Of a stretch of 64,000 bases of DNA, positions 49,463 through 58,516 are shown piece by piece. The stretch is from positions 1 to 64,000 of the forward strand of contig CAJMST010000007.1 in assembly GCA_905216145.1 (NCBI GenBank), read 5' to 3'. The position numbers and the translations under genes were made by a program. The notes beneath the pieces were generated by a model. That model did no database searches, was not told the origin of the DNA, and saw only the letters and a program-made list of their open reading frames with translations. The first letter of the stretch is position 1. The number at the start of each line of letters is the position of its first letter. The stretch is from an uncultured bacterium (lineage in GTDB: Bacteria > Actinomycetota > Coriobacteriia > Coriobacteriales > Coriobacteriaceae).

Positions 49463-49906
49463 GTGATTTCGAAATCGACTCACTACGCCAAGCAGGGCGA
49501 GGTCCAGCGCAACTGGGTTCTCGTCGACGCCGATGGTGCTGTCCTGGGCCGTCTTGCCACCCAGATCGCAATGATCCTGCGCGGTAAGAACAAGCCCCAG
49601 TTCACGCCCAACAGCGACTGCGGCGACTTCGTTGTCGTCATCAACGCCGATAAGGTCCAGCTTACCGGTAACAAGGCCGACACGAAGACCTATTATCGCC
49701 ACAGCGGCTACAACGGCGGCCTCAAGGCTGAGAGCTTCCGCCAGGCTATGGAGAAGCACCCGGAGAAGGTCATCGAGCGCGCCGTTCGCGGCATGCTGCC
49801 CAAGACCACCCTCGGCCGTGCCCAGATGACCAAGCTTAAGGTCTACGCTGGTGCCGAGCATCCGCATGCTGCCCAGAACCCCACGAAGATTGAGCTGGAG
49901 GCTTAA
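49463..49906 (+). CDS. rplM: 50S ribosomal protein L13
   Basis: 147 residues; binds 23S rRNA early in 50S assembly. RNWVLVDADGAVLGRLAT, then GDFVVVINADKVQLTGNK, YYRHSGYNGGLK and RGMLPKTTLGRAQ are standard. GTG start at 49463 with GGAGGAG at good spacing. Two bases separate it from rpsI, the usual rplM-rpsI pair. Confidence 0.97.
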   Translation: MISKSTHYAKQGEVQRNWVLVDADGAVLGRLATQIAMILRGKNKPQFTPNSDCGDFVVVINADKVQLTGNKADTKTYYRHSGYNGGLKAESFRQAMEKHPEKVIERAVRGMLPKTTLGRAQMTKLKVYAGAEHPHAAQNPTKIELEA

Positions 49907-49908
49907 AG

Positions 49909-50304
<396 letters not shown>

Positions 50305-50334
50305 GGTTTTATCTCCTTTCGAGATACAATGTAC

Positions 50335-50377
50335 AAGCGGGGCCTGCCGATTCCTCGGCGGGTCCCGCTTTTCTTTT
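50335..50377 (+). terminator. Terminator after rpsI
   Basis: AAGCGGGGCCTGCCG / CGGCGGGTCCCGCTT (G-U pair within) around ATTCCT, then TTCTTTTT. Confidence 0.85.
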
Positions 50378-50427
50378 TCGACTAGGGTGGGCGGTTGCAT
50401 ATCGCCTGCTAGGGAAGGAGCAATCCT

Positions 50428-51765
50428 ATGCCCCAGAACATCTTCGGTACCGACGGCGTCCGTGGCGTCGCCAACGCCGATCTTTCGTGCGACCTCGCGT
50501 TTCGCCTGGGCCGCGCGGCGACCAAGTTCCTTGGTCCGGACATCTGCATCGGCCGCGACACGCGCCTTTCGGGCACCATGCTCGAGAGCGCTCTGACCGC
50601 CGGCATTATGGCCGAGGGCGGCCGTCCGCACTGCTGCGGCGTCATCCCCACGCCTGCCGTGGCGCTGCTCACCGTTCAGAACGAGCTCGATGGCGGCATC
50701 GTCATCTCCGCTTCGCATAATCCGCCGGAGTTCAACGGCATCAAGTTCTTTAGCCGCAAGGGCATGAAGCTTCCTGATGCTGTCGAGGAAGAGATCAGCG
50801 CCTGGGTCATGTCCGAGGAAGCCATGGCTGCCGACACGCTGCCGACCGGTGCCGGCGTGGGCCACATCATCAAGATGAAGGACGCCCGCAAGGCATATGT
50901 CGATCATGCCATCGATACGCTTGATGGCCTGAGGCTCGATGGCCTGGTCGTTGCCGTTGACTGCGGTCACGGTGCTTCCTGCCAGACCACGCCCGCCGCG
51001 CTGCAGCGCCTGGGCGCCACGGTCCATGCCATCAACACCGATTACTGCGGCACTGACATTAACGTTGAGTGCGGCTCCACTCACCTTGAGCCCCTGCGCG
51101 AGCTCGTGCTGCGCACCCATGCTGACATCGGTCTGGCCCACGACGGCGACGCCGACCGCGTGCTGTTCGTGGACAGCGAGGGCAATGAGATCGACGGTGA
51201 CTACATCCTGGCTATCTGCGGTTCTGACCTCGCCGCTCGCGGCAAGCTCGCCAACTCCGAGATCGTCTCGACCGTCATGTGCAACCTGGGCTTCTCCATT
51301 GCTATGAAGGAGCAGGGCTTCGAGATGGTTCAGACCGCCGTGGGCGACCGCTACGTTCTGGAGCGCATGCTCGCGGACGGCGCCGTCATCGGCGGCGAAC
51401 AGTCCGGCCACATCATCTTCCTGGAGCACAACACCACCGGTGACGGCTTGGTGACGGCTCTGCAGCTGCTGGCCGTGCTCAAGCGCACCGGTCGTACCCT
51501 CACCGATCTTGCCGGCATCATGAAGAAGTACCCGCAGGTACTCGTCAACGTGCATTCCGACAACAAGGCCGGTCTGGACGATTGCCAGCCCATCTGGGAT
51601 GCCGTCGCTGCTGCCGAGAAGGAGCTTGACGGCCGCGGTCGCATTCTGGTGCGCCCGAGCGGTACCGAGCCGCTGGTCCGCGTGATGGCCGAGGCCGAGA
51701 CGCTCGAGCTGACCCAGCGCGTTGTCGACGACATCGTCGAGGTTGTCAAGCGCGAACTTCCCTAA
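50428..51765 (+). CDS. glmM: Phosphoglucosamine mutase
   Basis: 445 residues; converts glucosamine-6-P to glucosamine-1-P for cell-wall precursors. NIFGTDGVRGVAN at the start, active-site serine in ISASHNPPEFNGIKFF, metal loop DGDADRVLFVD, sugar loop GEQSGHI, and the phosphate-binding end RPSGTEPLVRVMAE. AAGGAG precedes the ATG. An EIIA gene and nagB follow. Confidence 0.96.
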   Translation: MPQNIFGTDGVRGVANADLSCDLAFRLGRAATKFLGPDICIGRDTRLSGTMLESALTAGIMAEGGRPHCCGVIPTPAVALLTVQNELDGGIVISASHNPPEFNGIKFFSRKGMKLPDAVEEEISAWVMSEEAMAADTLPTGAGVGHIIKMKDARKAYVDHAIDTLDGLRLDGLVVAVDCGHGASCQTTPAALQRLGATVHAINTDYCGTDINVECGSTHLEPLRELVLRTHADIGLAHDGDADRVLFVDSEGNEIDGDYILAICGSDLAARGKLANSEIVSTVMCNLGFSIAMKEQGFEMVQTAVGDRYVLERMLADGAVIGGEQSGHIIFLEHNTTGDGLVTALQLLAVLKRTGRTLTDLAGIMKKYPQVLVNVHSDNKAGLDDCQPIWDAVAAAEKELDGRGRILVRPSGTEPLVRVMAEAETLELTQRVVDDIVEVVKRELP

Positions 51766-51836
51766 TGGTCAAAAACCGTTGCCAAGTGGTAAACTGATAA
51801 GGTTATTTTGATTGATTGGTATGTCCGAGGGGGAGC

Positions 51837-52334
51837 ATGTTCACTAAAGTCCTAAGGTCTTTTGGTATGCGTGGTCGAGTCCTTACGCTGGATGCTCCCA
51901 TCTCGGGCGACGTCATTCCGCTTTCCGAGGTAAACGACCAGACGTTTGCCACCGGCCTTTTGGGCCAGGGCGTGGCGATTCAGCCCACCGGAACGCGTGT
52001 GATTGCACCGGCTGATGCCAAGGTCGAGGCCATTTTTCCCACGGGACACGCTGTTGCGCTTAACACGGTCGATGGTCTGGACGTGCTCATCCACGTTGGC
52101 TTGGACACTGTTCAGCTCGAGGGCAAGCACTTTACCGTACATGCGCAAGTGGGTGACATCGTCCATAAGGGCGATGTACTCATTGAGTTCGATCGCGAGG
52201 CAATTGCTGCCGAGGGCTACGATGTGACGGTTCCCATCTTGGTGTGTAACTCCGTTGAGTTCTCGAGCATCAAGGGTTCCGTTGGCGAGCATGTCGAGGA
52301 GATGGACCAGCTTATCGTCGCGCGTGAGCGCTAG
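51837..52334 (+). CDS. Free PTS EIIA, glucose (Crr) type
   Basis: 165 residues. EIIA-Glc fold: APISGDVIPLSEV, GVAIQPTGTRVIAPADAKVE, then GHAVALNTVDGLDVLIHVGLDT, where the His in LIHVGLD is the phosphorylation site and the earlier GHAV His is its partner. No EIIB or EIIC is adjacent, so it may serve another permease, or act as a signalling protein. GAGGGGGAGC precedes the ATG at 51837. Between glmM and nagB, a link to N-acetylglucosamine or glucosamine uptake is plausible. Confidence 0.9.
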   Translation: MFTKVLRSFGMRGRVLTLDAPISGDVIPLSEVNDQTFATGLLGQGVAIQPTGTRVIAPADAKVEAIFPTGHAVALNTVDGLDVLIHVGLDTVQLEGKHFTVHAQVGDIVHKGDVLIEFDREAIAAEGYDVTVPILVCNSVEFSSIKGSVGEHVEEMDQLIVARER

Positions 52335-52374
52335 TCGCTCCGCTTGGCCTTTAGCCTACAATTCAAACACGTTT

Positions 52375-52408
52375 ACGGAGGGCACCCTTGAAAGAGGGCG
52401 CCCTCCGT
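52375..52408 (+). terminator. Hairpin after EIIA gene
   Basis: ACGGAGGGCACCCTT / AGGGCGCCCTCCGT around GAAAG; no clear T run. Terminator or the first stem of the nagB leader. Confidence 0.45.
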
Positions 52409-52606
52409 GGCAAGATGGGAAACGTCCGAGGCTAAACAGCTTTGGGTCACCGTGGACGGGCAGGGGCCTCGACGCGGTTAGACACGAGACACATATATTA
52501 CGCGACCTCGCCCTGGTGGCCGCACACGTTGGTTGCGGCCGACGCGGGCCGCGGGCAAGTGCTTGTAAGGGGAGCCTTGCCTCTCTTGTACGAGAAAGGA
52601 CGCGTA
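52409..52606 (+). promoter_or_regulatory. Structured nagB leader
   Basis: About 200 nt with stems GGCCGCA / TTGCGGCC (52518-52540 region) and AGGGGAG / CTCTCT-type pairing next to the ribosome-binding site. No known riboswitch consensus was recognised; in particular the glmS ribozyme core is not seen. Confidence 0.35.
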
Positions 52607-53335
52607 ATGAAAATCATTAAAGCTAAAGACTACGAGGATATGAGCCGCAAGGCCGCTAATATCATCTCGGCTCAGGTTATCCTCAAGCCCGATTGCGTGT
52701 TGGGTCTTGCCACCGGCTCCACCCCGATTGGCGCTTACAAACAGCTCGCTGCTTGGTACGAGAAGGGCGACATTGACTTTGCCGAGGTCAGCACCTATAA
52801 CCTGGACGAGTATCGTGGTCTTTCGCACGACGATCCCCAGAGCTATCACTACTTTATGCGCGAGAACTTCTTCGATCACATCAATATCGATCTGAACAAC
52901 ACGCACGTGCCCGATGGCTCCAACCCCGATGCCGCCGCTGCCTGCTCCGAGTACGACAAGATCGTCGCTGCCGCCGGTTACCCGGATCTGCAGCTGCTCG
53001 GCATTGGCAACAACGGTCACATCGGCTTTAACGAGCCCGATGACCACTTCTCCAAGGGCACGCACTGCGTCGACCTCACCGAGAGCACCATTCAGGCCAA
53101 CAGCCGCCTGTTCGACAGCATCGATGACGTGCCCCGTCAGGCTTACACCATGGGCACCCAGACCATCATGTATGCCCGCATGATCCTGGTTGTCGCCAAC
53201 GGCGAGGCCAAGGCTCAGGCCGTGCACGATATGTGCTATGGTCCGGTTACGCCCAAATGCCCGGCTTCGATCCTGCAGCTGCACACCAACTGCGTTGTCG
53301 TTGCTGACGAGGCCGCTCTTTCGCTCTGCGAGTAA
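52607..53335 (+). CDS. nagB: Glucosamine-6-phosphate deaminase
   Basis: 242 residues; converts glucosamine-6-P to fructose-6-P and ammonia. LGLATGSTPIGAYKQL, then STYNLDEYRGL (catalytic Asp), LGIGNNGHIGFNEP (His/Glu of the relay) and YTMGTQTIMYARMILVVANG. Length 242 is the short Gram-positive NagB form, without the E. coli allosteric tail. ATG 52607 follows AGAAAGGA. The upstream frame is leader sequence. Confidence 0.96.
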   Translation: MKIIKAKDYEDMSRKAANIISAQVILKPDCVLGLATGSTPIGAYKQLAAWYEKGDIDFAEVSTYNLDEYRGLSHDDPQSYHYFMRENFFDHINIDLNNTHVPDGSNPDAAAACSEYDKIVAAAGYPDLQLLGIGNNGHIGFNEPDDHFSKGTHCVDLTESTIQANSRLFDSIDDVPRQAYTMGTQTIMYARMILVVANGEAKAQAVHDMCYGPVTPKCPASILQLHTNCVVVADEAALSLCE

Positions 53336-53365
53336 CGCGATCAAGCGATCTTACATAGTTTCTCA

Positions 53366-53394
53366 AAAGGCCCTCGCTTTGCGGGGGCCTTTTT
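53366..53394 (+). terminator. nagB terminator
   Basis: AAAGGCCCTCG / CGGGGGCCTTT-type stem with a short loop and TTTTT. Confidence 0.85.
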
Positions 53395-53785
53395 AGTGGA
53401 CATACGCCGTGGCGTATACATGACGGAAACCTTGCCGCGTGCTTGACTGGAGGGTTTTAAATTTTTGTGATTCATTCTATAGCAGATTCTATGCACATTT
53501 GCCACCATAGAGTCGCAGGCGGTAGCGAGGAGTAGGCGAGTTGCGCAACTCAAATAAAAATAGCCGACTGCGCTACACTGCAAATGGGATGGGACATGCT
53601 GGCAAGCGCATTGACCTGCGCAAAGACCTATTGGTCGGGGGATAAGTTACCATCGGGCCTCGCTGTACAAAAACTTGCCAAACACGTACCGGCAGACAAT
53701 TAAAAACTCTAAGTCGCGCTATTCACGGGGCGGCTCATATGGTCCTGCAGCTACGGTGTCCATATGGTCGAGTTGAGGAGCAAGC
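53395..53785. other. Intergenic region upstream of the BTAD regulator
   Basis: About 390 bp without a gene, partly AT-rich. It contains a perfect short palindrome ATACGCC-GT-GGCGTAT at 53402-53417, possibly an operator. No clear promoter was identified. Confidence 0.5.
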
Positions 53786-56785
53786 ATGGTAAACGATCTG
53801 GGCAATACGGACGACCTCGAGTTGATGCCGACGGGCGGCGGCTATATGGTGCGGCGCGATCGCTTGATGAACGAGCTCATCGTTAAAGGGCGCAAGGCGG
53901 GAATTGTTTTGCTCTACGCGCCCGATGGGTTTGGTAAGACGTCGGTGTTGCTGCAATACGTGCAGGAGGTTAAATCGGACCCCACGCGAGGGCCGGTTCG
54001 GATTATCGAGGCCGACCGCGCGATTGGACGCGAGCTCTTTATGCAGCTCGAGGTTGTCGCCGATGAGCTTAAGGACAAACCTCATTCGCTCGTTGCGATC
54101 GACAACGTGCCCAATCTCGAGCAGCACGAAACCGAGGATCTCATTGATCGAATCCGCAGCTTACGTGCTACGGGGACGGGGGTCTTTATTGCCTGCCGCC
54201 CCTCCAACCGATTGCTTATCCACGGGCTGGGCGATTCTGTAAAAGTCAATGCGCAGATGCTCAAGGTGCACGCCTATGAGTATTCGTCATGGGCCACGGC
54301 GTTCTCTATCAGCACATCGCTCGACTTTTATCAGCTCACGCAGGGCGTGCCCGAGCTCGTCTCGGCATTGCAGACGGGCCTGTATGGCCAAGGTGACGTA
54401 GCCGGTCTGCTCGAAAACGAGATTGTCAACGTATATGGCGCGGCGCTTGTCGATCTGGCTTCGCTCGACAATAATGCGCTGTTTTGCGTGGCATGTCTCA
54501 TGGTTTTGATGGGCGAGGGCAATATCGCAGAACTCGAGGCCTGTGGGGTGAGGCTGTCGATGGTCGACCAGTCCTACTTTGTACGCGACTACCCGATCTT
54601 TGGCTTGGATCCCGCCGAGCGGAGCTTTACGTGTCTGGGCACGGAGGATAACGGACGCTTGCGTTTGCGTAAGTTGGTGGCCGAGATTCGCCCCGAACTT
54701 GTTCCGAGGGCGGCCCGGATTTTGCTTAAGGCGGGTAGATGCGATACGGCGATGGGCCTGGCGGACGCCTTTTTGGACCGTGAGGCGGTCCTTGAACTCG
54801 CTGGGCAGTATGGGGTCGATCTGGCTCTGACGGGGCACGGGGCCGATATCTGCCGAGCGGCGCTGGGCACGATCGATGCCGACGATCCGGCTCCAGAGCC
54901 AACGCCTGCCGAGGCGCTCGGCGTATATCTGGCAGCGGTCAGCGTGTCCAATACAAAGCTCGCTCGCTATATGGCATCGGTCATCGAGCGCGGGGGCGAA
55001 CGGGCGGCCTGCGAAATAGACCCAGTTTCATGGAGGTTGGCCCAGACGCTGACGGCTGTTTGCTACGGGGACAACGGACTTGGGCTTCCTACGAACCTGG
55101 CCGTGCCAGAAATAGAGACGTCCCATACCGCACTCGATATGTTGTCTGCTCATATCGAGGTCAAGCGCTGTCTGACCGAGCGGGGAGATGACGGCGGCGT
55201 TCTACAGCAGCTCAAAACGAGCAAGGCCTACGACTGCGAGCTCGACATCGCGGGGATTGTTATACGGGCCGATAGCATGCTGGTGGAGCTCTTTGACGGG
55301 TCGTTTGCGGGAACCGACGAGCGCGACGACGAGATGACGGTGGTGCGGGAGGCGCTCGACGTACGTGGGCTTAAGGCGATGGCTATCTGGGTGCGCATGG
55401 TGTTGGCGGCACGGCGGCTCCTTTCCGGCTTGCCGGTAACCGACGATGCGGCGTTCAACGAGCTCGATCGTTTTGCCGTGCGCATGCGCGACAACCAGAT
55501 TCAGCTGTTTGGCCTGTTGCTAGAAGGTTGGCAGTCGCTGGCAGAGGGACGGCCGGTTAATGCAAAGTTCCGTGCGGTCCAAGTGCTTAAACTTGCCGAG
55601 GAGTCGATTGCGTACATGCGCGATAACGCATTGCTGCTGGAGCGCGCAGCGTATCTGCGTAACACGTCGATGGTTTCGGTACGCGAGGAAGCGGAGCTAC
55701 TCGATATAAGCCAGACGCAGGTTGGTGGCGCAGAAGCCTGGATGGTGGCGCTGCATTTGGCCTGTGCGGGCCGAGACAGCGATCTTGCGGCCTGGATGTC
55801 CATGAATCGTGCGGGAATTCTAGAGCCATCGTATCGGCTCTTTGCGCGCCTTGCCATGCATTGTCTGGGCGAGCCGGCGGCCAGGATACGCAAGAAGCTT
55901 CCCGTGCGCGAGCTGTCGCGGTATTCGCTGCGCGACGATTTAGAAGGGGAGGGCGAGCGCCTGTTCCAGGCCGGCGAGGTTGAAGCCGTTGATACCATCG
56001 ACCATATCGAGATTCGTATGTTTGGGGCGTTTCGCGCCGAGCGCGACGGGTTTCCCATCACGGACAAAATGTGGCGCCGCAAGAAGGCGGCGACACTTGC
56101 CGAGCGGCTTGCGCTGGGCATGGATGCGCTCGTCGATCGTGAGACGCTGGCCATGGAGCTGTGGCCCCATGCCGAGTTCAATAGCGCCCGCAACAACCTG
56201 TACTCGACGATATCGCGCTTGCGGTCGGCTTTGGGGCCGACGCCGGATGGCAAGTCATGCGTGCTCATCCAAAATGAATGCATTGGGCTCAACGGCGACT
56301 ACGTCAAGACCGATGTACGGCTGTTTGACCAGATAAGCCGCGAGGTTTTGGGAAATCGCACGGGTGCGCGCGGGCCCCATCTGGTCGAGTTGTGCCTTAA
56401 GATTGAACAGCTTTATGCCGGACCGTTGTATGTTCCCAATGGCTGTAATCCCACCTACTTTTTGCGCATGCGGCGCATTATGCAGTCAAAGTACATCGAT
56501 TGCATGATTAAGGGAGCAAATGCCGCTCTAGAAGAAAACGATCTGCAGTCGGCGATTTGGCTGGCGGAGTCGGGGCTTCGACAGGAAACGGCGCGTGAGG
56601 ATATGGTGCGCTGCGCCATGCGCGTCTACAGTGCGGCGGGGCGACGGCGCGATATCGTCGAGCTGTACAGCGGGCATATGCACCACCTGAGGGAGCAGGT
56701 CAATGGCGTGCCCGAGCCCGAGACGCGGCGCCTATACGAGCGCTTGGTGGAGGGGCGGCTCAATCGCGTGCTGGTCGAACGATAA
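53786..56785 (+). CDS. Large ATPase transcription regulator with C-terminal BTAD
   Basis: 999 residues. The N-terminal NTPase (about 20-330) has Walker A APDGFGKTS (45-53) and Walker B-like LVAIDNVPNL. A long helical repeat region (about 350-720) follows. An OmpR-like winged helix at about 740-835 (IRMFGAFRAERDGFPITDKM, then NSARNNLYSTISRLRSALG) leads to a BTAD domain to the end (LVELCLKIEQLYAGPLYVPN). This resembles MalT/SARP-type signal-integrating regulators, but with the DNA-binding part at the C-terminus. Target genes are unknown; none are obvious next door. GAGGAG precedes the ATG. Confidence 0.88.
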   Translation: MVNDLGNTDDLELMPTGGGYMVRRDRLMNELIVKGRKAGIVLLYAPDGFGKTSVLLQYVQEVKSDPTRGPVRIIEADRAIGRELFMQLEVVADELKDKPHSLVAIDNVPNLEQHETEDLIDRIRSLRATGTGVFIACRPSNRLLIHGLGDSVKVNAQMLKVHAYEYSSWATAFSISTSLDFYQLTQGVPELVSALQTGLYGQGDVAGLLENEIVNVYGAALVDLASLDNNALFCVACLMVLMGEGNIAELEACGVRLSMVDQSYFVRDYPIFGLDPAERSFTCLGTEDNGRLRLRKLVAEIRPELVPRAARILLKAGRCDTAMGLADAFLDREAVLELAGQYGVDLALTGHGADICRAALGTIDADDPAPEPTPAEALGVYLAAVSVSNTKLARYMASVIERGGERAACEIDPVSWRLAQTLTAVCYGDNGLGLPTNLAVPEIETSHTALDMLSAHIEVKRCLTERGDDGGVLQQLKTSKAYDCELDIAGIVIRADSMLVELFDGSFAGTDERDDEMTVVREALDVRGLKAMAIWVRMVLAARRLLSGLPVTDDAAFNELDRFAVRMRDNQIQLFGLLLEGWQSLAEGRPVNAKFRAVQVLKLAEESIAYMRDNALLLERAAYLRNTSMVSVREEAELLDISQTQVGGAEAWMVALHLACAGRDSDLAAWMSMNRAGILEPSYRLFARLAMHCLGEPAARIRKKLPVRELSRYSLRDDLEGEGERLFQAGEVEAVDTIDHIEIRMFGAFRAERDGFPITDKMWRRKKAATLAERLALGMDALVDRETLAMELWPHAEFNSARNNLYSTISRLRSALGPTPDGKSCVLIQNECIGLNGDYVKTDVRLFDQISREVLGNRTGARGPHLVELCLKIEQLYAGPLYVPNGCNPTYFLRMRRIMQSKYIDCMIKGANAALEENDLQSAIWLAESGLRQETAREDMVRCAMRVYSAAGRRRDIVELYSGHMHHLREQVNGVPEPETRRLYERLVEGRLNRVLVER

Positions 56786-56788
56786 AAA

Positions 56789-56818
56789 ACGGGCGCCCGA
56801 AGTACTTGGGCACCCGTA
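56789..56818 (-). terminator. Terminator of the yhbY gene
   Basis: ACGGGTGCCC / GGGCGCCCGT around AAGTACTTC; on the minus strand TTTTTT follows. Lies between convergent genes. Confidence 0.75.
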
Positions 56819-56854
56819 AGCTTGCTATGTGTTGGCTCGCCGGATCATTGGCTC

Positions 56855-57154
56855 CTAGACGAGTTTGATCTTCTCGATGTCCTTGCGCGAGGACTCGCGA
56901 TACAGCGAGAACTTGCGGCCGATGACCTGGACGACCTCGGCGTGGCAACGCTCGGCGAGCTCCTCGGCGGCTTCGCGGGCGGAAAGGCTGGAGCCATCGA
57001 GCACGGAGCACTTAACGAGCTCGTGCTTCTCTAGGTAGGCGACCGTCTGCTCGACGGTGCCCTCGTTGACGTCGGACTTGCCGATGATGATGGCGGGGTT
57101 GAGGTGATGGGCCATGCTGCGAAGCTGCTTGACCTGTGCTCCTGTCAGTGCCAT
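56855..57154 (-). CDS. yhbY: YhbY/CRS1-type RNA-binding protein
   Basis: 99 residues. CRM domain: LTGAQVKQLRSMAHHLNPAI then IIGKSDVNEGTVEQTVAYLE (the GxxG-type GKSD loop), and VQVIGRKFSLYR near the end. Associated with ribosome assembly of the large subunit in E. coli. Stands alone; AGCGAGAAC precedes the ATG with a weak ribosome-binding site. Confidence 0.92.
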   Translation of the reverse strand: MALTGAQVKQLRSMAHHLNPAIIIGKSDVNEGTVEQTVAYLEKHELVKCSVLDGSSLSAREAAEELAERCHAEVVQVIGRKFSLYRESSRKDIEKIKLV

Positions 57155-57312
57155 GGGTTCTCGCTTTCTATGTATGGGGCGCCCCGCGACGGGGCCTTAA
57201 TCTACGTGAGCTGTCCCACGATAGCGCAGGAACGGCGCGGTGTGGAGCGCGTTTTCCCAGTTCAAAAAGAATGCGGATGCCGAGTGAGTGGGCGGTGCGG
57301 GCTGTGAACAGG

Positions 57313-58200
57313 CTATGAGCTGGGCGCAGAGACCGGCTCCCATGCAATAAACGCCCAACGAACCTTGCGGACATGATCGAGCATATAGCGCCCCTGCGGC
57401 ACGCCCTTGGACCCCGGCTCGCCGGCATGGGGGTTCTCAATCATGTGTTGAGCGATGTAGTCACGCAGGCAGTCGATCTTGTCCTCGTTGCCATGCTCGA
57501 GCATACGAGAAAAGTCCGCCACACCCGCTTCAAGGCTGTCGAAGGTATCGCGACGGGGCGATTCAAAGTACGTAACCTGCGGCAGGACACCCATCTGAAC
57601 GAGGATATTAAAAGCATACACAAAGCCATTACTGCAGGTAACCGAGGCGCCGATGGCGTTCATCAGGTGCAGGTCATAGCGCGGGCTGGAGTTGGCGACC
57701 ATCGTGACAGCACAACGCCGACGAGCCGTACGGTCAAGCTTGGCAAGTGCACCTTTTAGATTGGTCGTCGTAACCGACCGACTGGCAAAGGCAACATCCA
57801 CCGCTTTCGCGACCGGTCCAACCAGATCCCAATCGTCATCCCAAGCAAGCTCAAGCGGCGTTATACGCCCCTCGAGCCCGTAGTACTCAATGCCGGCATC
57901 AAGCGTGCCCAACATGGCAGGGGAAAAATCAGCGGCAATCACGGGATGTCCGTCTTGCGCAAGCGGAATAGCAATCGACCCAGCCCCACACCCCATATCC
58001 AGCACGGATTCACCAGGCTTTAACGCCAACAGCTTTATAAAATCCCGAGCATAAGGGGCAGTCTCCAACGGCCGAAAATGCCGAGCCCTTTTATCCCACT
58101 CAAAAGAATCATCAGCCCGCCGCCGACCAGCCTGCAGACGCATCCATTCGCCATTCCAATCCGCAGAAAGCAGCTCAGAACGAATCAAATCATCAGCCAC
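57313..58200 (-). CDS. SAM-dependent methyltransferase
   Basis: 295 residues. Class I Rossmann fold with motif I VLDMGCGAGSIAIPLA, the following acidic strand end VIAADFSPAM, and motif IV-like VDVAFASRSVTT. An N-terminal helical extension (about 1-55) and a C-terminal extension carry no motif I know. Small-molecule methylation is likelier than DNA or RNA, but the substrate cannot be inferred. A terminator hairpin lies upstream, so it has its own promoter. Confidence 0.85.
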   Translation of the reverse strand: MADDLIRSELLSADWNGEWMRLQAGRRRADDSFEWDKRARHFRPLETAPYARDFIKLLALKPGESVLDMGCGAGSIAIPLAQDGHPVIAADFSPAMLGTLDAGIEYYGLEGRITPLELAWDDDWDLVGPVAKAVDVAFASRSVTTTNLKGALAKLDRTARRRCAVTMVANSSPRYDLHLMNAIGASVTCSNGFVYAFNILVQMGVLPQVTYFESPRRDTFDSLEAGVADFSRMLEHGNEDKIDCLRDYIAQHMIENPHAGEPGSKGVPQGRYMLDHVRKVRWAFIAWEPVSAPSS

Positions 58201-58218
58201 GGGCCATCCCCCTCACAA

Positions 58219-58251
58219 CAAAAAAGCGACTCCTCCCAAAAGAAGAGCCGC
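58219..58251 (-). terminator. Terminator upstream of the methyltransferase
   Basis: Minus strand GCGGCTC / GAGTCGC stem with an A/T loop, then TTTTTT. Confidence 0.75.
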
Positions 58252-58365
58252 AACCAGCATATATCAGAAAGAACCGATCCAACGCCAAACCGCCATACCA
58301 GTAAAGTAGGGCAGAAGCGAAGCGACTGCCAAAGGGATAGAACCCAACCGAGGTCCCGTTGTGCG

Positions 58366-58499
58366 GGAGCCCCGGGGAGGGCAAATATATAAGGTCGATC
58401 GCGAGTTCCGCACGAGCCGGAGAGCACTTAATGTGCTCTCCGTGCGAGTCAGGACTGTCCGAGCAGGCGACCTTATATATTTGCCCTCCCCGGGGCTCC
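58366..58499. repeat. Nested inverted-repeat element B
   Basis: Outer arms of 32 bp match perfectly (58366-58397 and 58468-58499, starting GGAGCCCCGG). Inner hairpin GGAGAGCAC / GTGCTCTCC with loop TTAAT, flanked by GAGTTCCGCACG and AGGACTGTCCGA. Aligned to element A without gaps over a 60-nt core. Lies 18 bp after the UPF0210 stop (minus strand). Confidence 0.9.
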
Positions 58500-58516
58500 T
58501 CGCCAGTCCCCCTCAG

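Noticed and set aside
52375..52606. glmS ribozyme before nagB
   Set aside because: The conserved core could not be found, and the downstream gene is nagB rather than glmS.
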